From assembly GCA_027318525.1 (NCBI GenBank), contig DAHVPA010000094.1, positions 1 through 7,280 of the forward strand: a stretch of DNA of 7,280 bases, given 5' to 3'. The position numbers were made by a program, and so were the translations under genes. This document shows, piece by piece, positions 7,097-7,280 of the stretch. The notes under the pieces are model-generated. The model ran no database searches. It was not told the DNA's origin and saw only the letters and a program-made list of their open reading frames with translations. The number at the start of each line of letters is the position of its first letter. Position 1 is the first letter of the stretch. The stretch is from Candidatus Cloacimonadota bacterium. GTDB lineage: Bacteria; Cloacimonadota; Cloacimonadia; Cloacimonadales; Cloacimonadaceae.

Positions 7097-7120
7097 TGTA
7101 GCATCGGAATGCTACACTAC
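7097..7120 (-). repeat. REP unit 2 of copy B
   Basis: Read on the - strand: GTAG, then the stem TGTAGCAT, loop TCCG and stem ATGCTACA. That is eight perfect base pairs, plus a possible T-G wobble inside the loop. The same unit is intact in copy A at 6301-6324. Confidence 0.9.
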
Positions 7121-7186
7121 TTATTTTGCTGGATTCCAATCCCGTTTAAAAGCAAATATGGCTATTAAATACCACACTGCATAGTT

Positions 7187-7280
7187 TTATAGACCTTTGG
7201 TCAATTCAATATGCACCGGTTTGATTTTCCAGATCTCCTGTGCATATTGGATAACTGCGCGGTCAGACGAGAATTTGCCC
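7187..7280 (-). CDS. glgP: Glycogen/starch phosphorylase, C-terminal end (5' part outside window)
   Basis: Thirty codons are visible, ending at the TAA at 7189-7187. The fragment reads GKFSSDRAVIQYAQEIWKI followed by KPVHIELTKGL. The pattern G-F-SSDR-x(3)-YA-x-(E/H)IW-x-I-x-PV is the well-known C-terminal end of family GT35 glycogen phosphorylases, which release glucose-1-phosphate from alpha-glucans in the cytoplasm. The pyridoxal-phosphate and catalytic regions lie beyond the right edge. About eight residues follow the usual PV ending. The gene is on the same strand as the RAYT gene; the 144-base gap between them is mostly BIME copy B, and I see no rho-independent terminator in it. Confidence 0.85.
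   Translation of the reverse strand, partial: GKFSSDRAVIQYAQEIWKIKPVHIELTKGL

Larger units (their letters stand above)
7058..7142. repeat. REP/BIME copy B, upstream of the RAYT gene (complete)
   Basis: A symmetrical 63-base core (7058-7120) is built as GTAG, a 20-base hairpin, a 15-base linker (7082-7096), a 20-base hairpin, and CTAC. Each hairpin has GTAG on its 5' side when read on its own strand, so two REPs face each other. This is the definition of a BIME. Bases 7065-7120 are repeated without change at 6269-6324. Looser similarity continues to 7142, where GGATTCCAATCC (7131-7142) is a perfect small palindrome around the same TTCCAA centre as the left REP. The element occupies most of the gap between the RAYT gene and the glycogen phosphorylase gene. 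Confidence 0.93.

Noticed and set aside
6269..7120. The RAYT and its two repeats as a simple insertion sequence with terminal repeats
   Set aside because: The flanking repeats are direct copies of a self-contained hairpin pair, and no target duplication is visible beyond them. The arrangement matches REPs around a RAYT, not IS ends.

Overview
The window reads as a chromosomal segment of a Gram-negative-type bacterium. Candidate phylum Cloacimonadota (WWE1) is my best guess. It rests on style only: a secreted protein with two lamin-tail domains and a FlgD-like C-terminal domain, moderate G+C, and SD-led genes. No rRNA or marker gene is present to settle it.

Layout. The left part (3-2979) is on the + strand. 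It holds the last 60 codons of an unidentified gene, then a membrane-anchored protein of unknown function that overlaps it by 7 bases, then a PiT-family anion permease with its own clear sigma70-type promoter at 1428-1456. The rest (3010-7280) is on the - strand. Reading in the direction of transcription, it holds the last 30 codons of glycogen phosphorylase, a REP-associated tyrosine transposase (RAYT) bracketed by two copies of a REP/BIME element, a secreted lamin-tail-domain protein, and a complete ComM/YifB AAA+ ATPase. The permease and comM are convergent, 30 bases apart.

The most notable part is 6269-7142. The two BIME copies share a 56-base block with no differences and lie in the same orientation on either side of the RAYT gene. 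The complete copy (7058-7120) is symmetrical: two 20-base hairpins, each preceded on its own strand by GTAG, point towards each other across a 15-base linker. The two hairpins differ at seven positions, and each difference keeps base pairing (three compensatory pairs and one change to a T-G wobble). This is a textbook REPtron in a lineage far from the Proteobacteria where these were first described.

The permease is the second point of interest. Both PiT signature motifs lack the usual aspartate (GANH and GANN instead of GAND), and it carries a C-terminal extension of about 155 residues, so phosphate should not be assumed as substrate.

Two starts differ from the longest open frame. ComM should start at the ATG at 4551, because the GTG at 4557 lies inside the Shine-Dalgarno sequence. 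The lamin-tail protein should start at 6245, because the longer frame begins inside the repeat. There is no gene-free stretch over 300 bases. I saw no tRNA, rRNA, CRISPR array or convincing rho-independent terminator.
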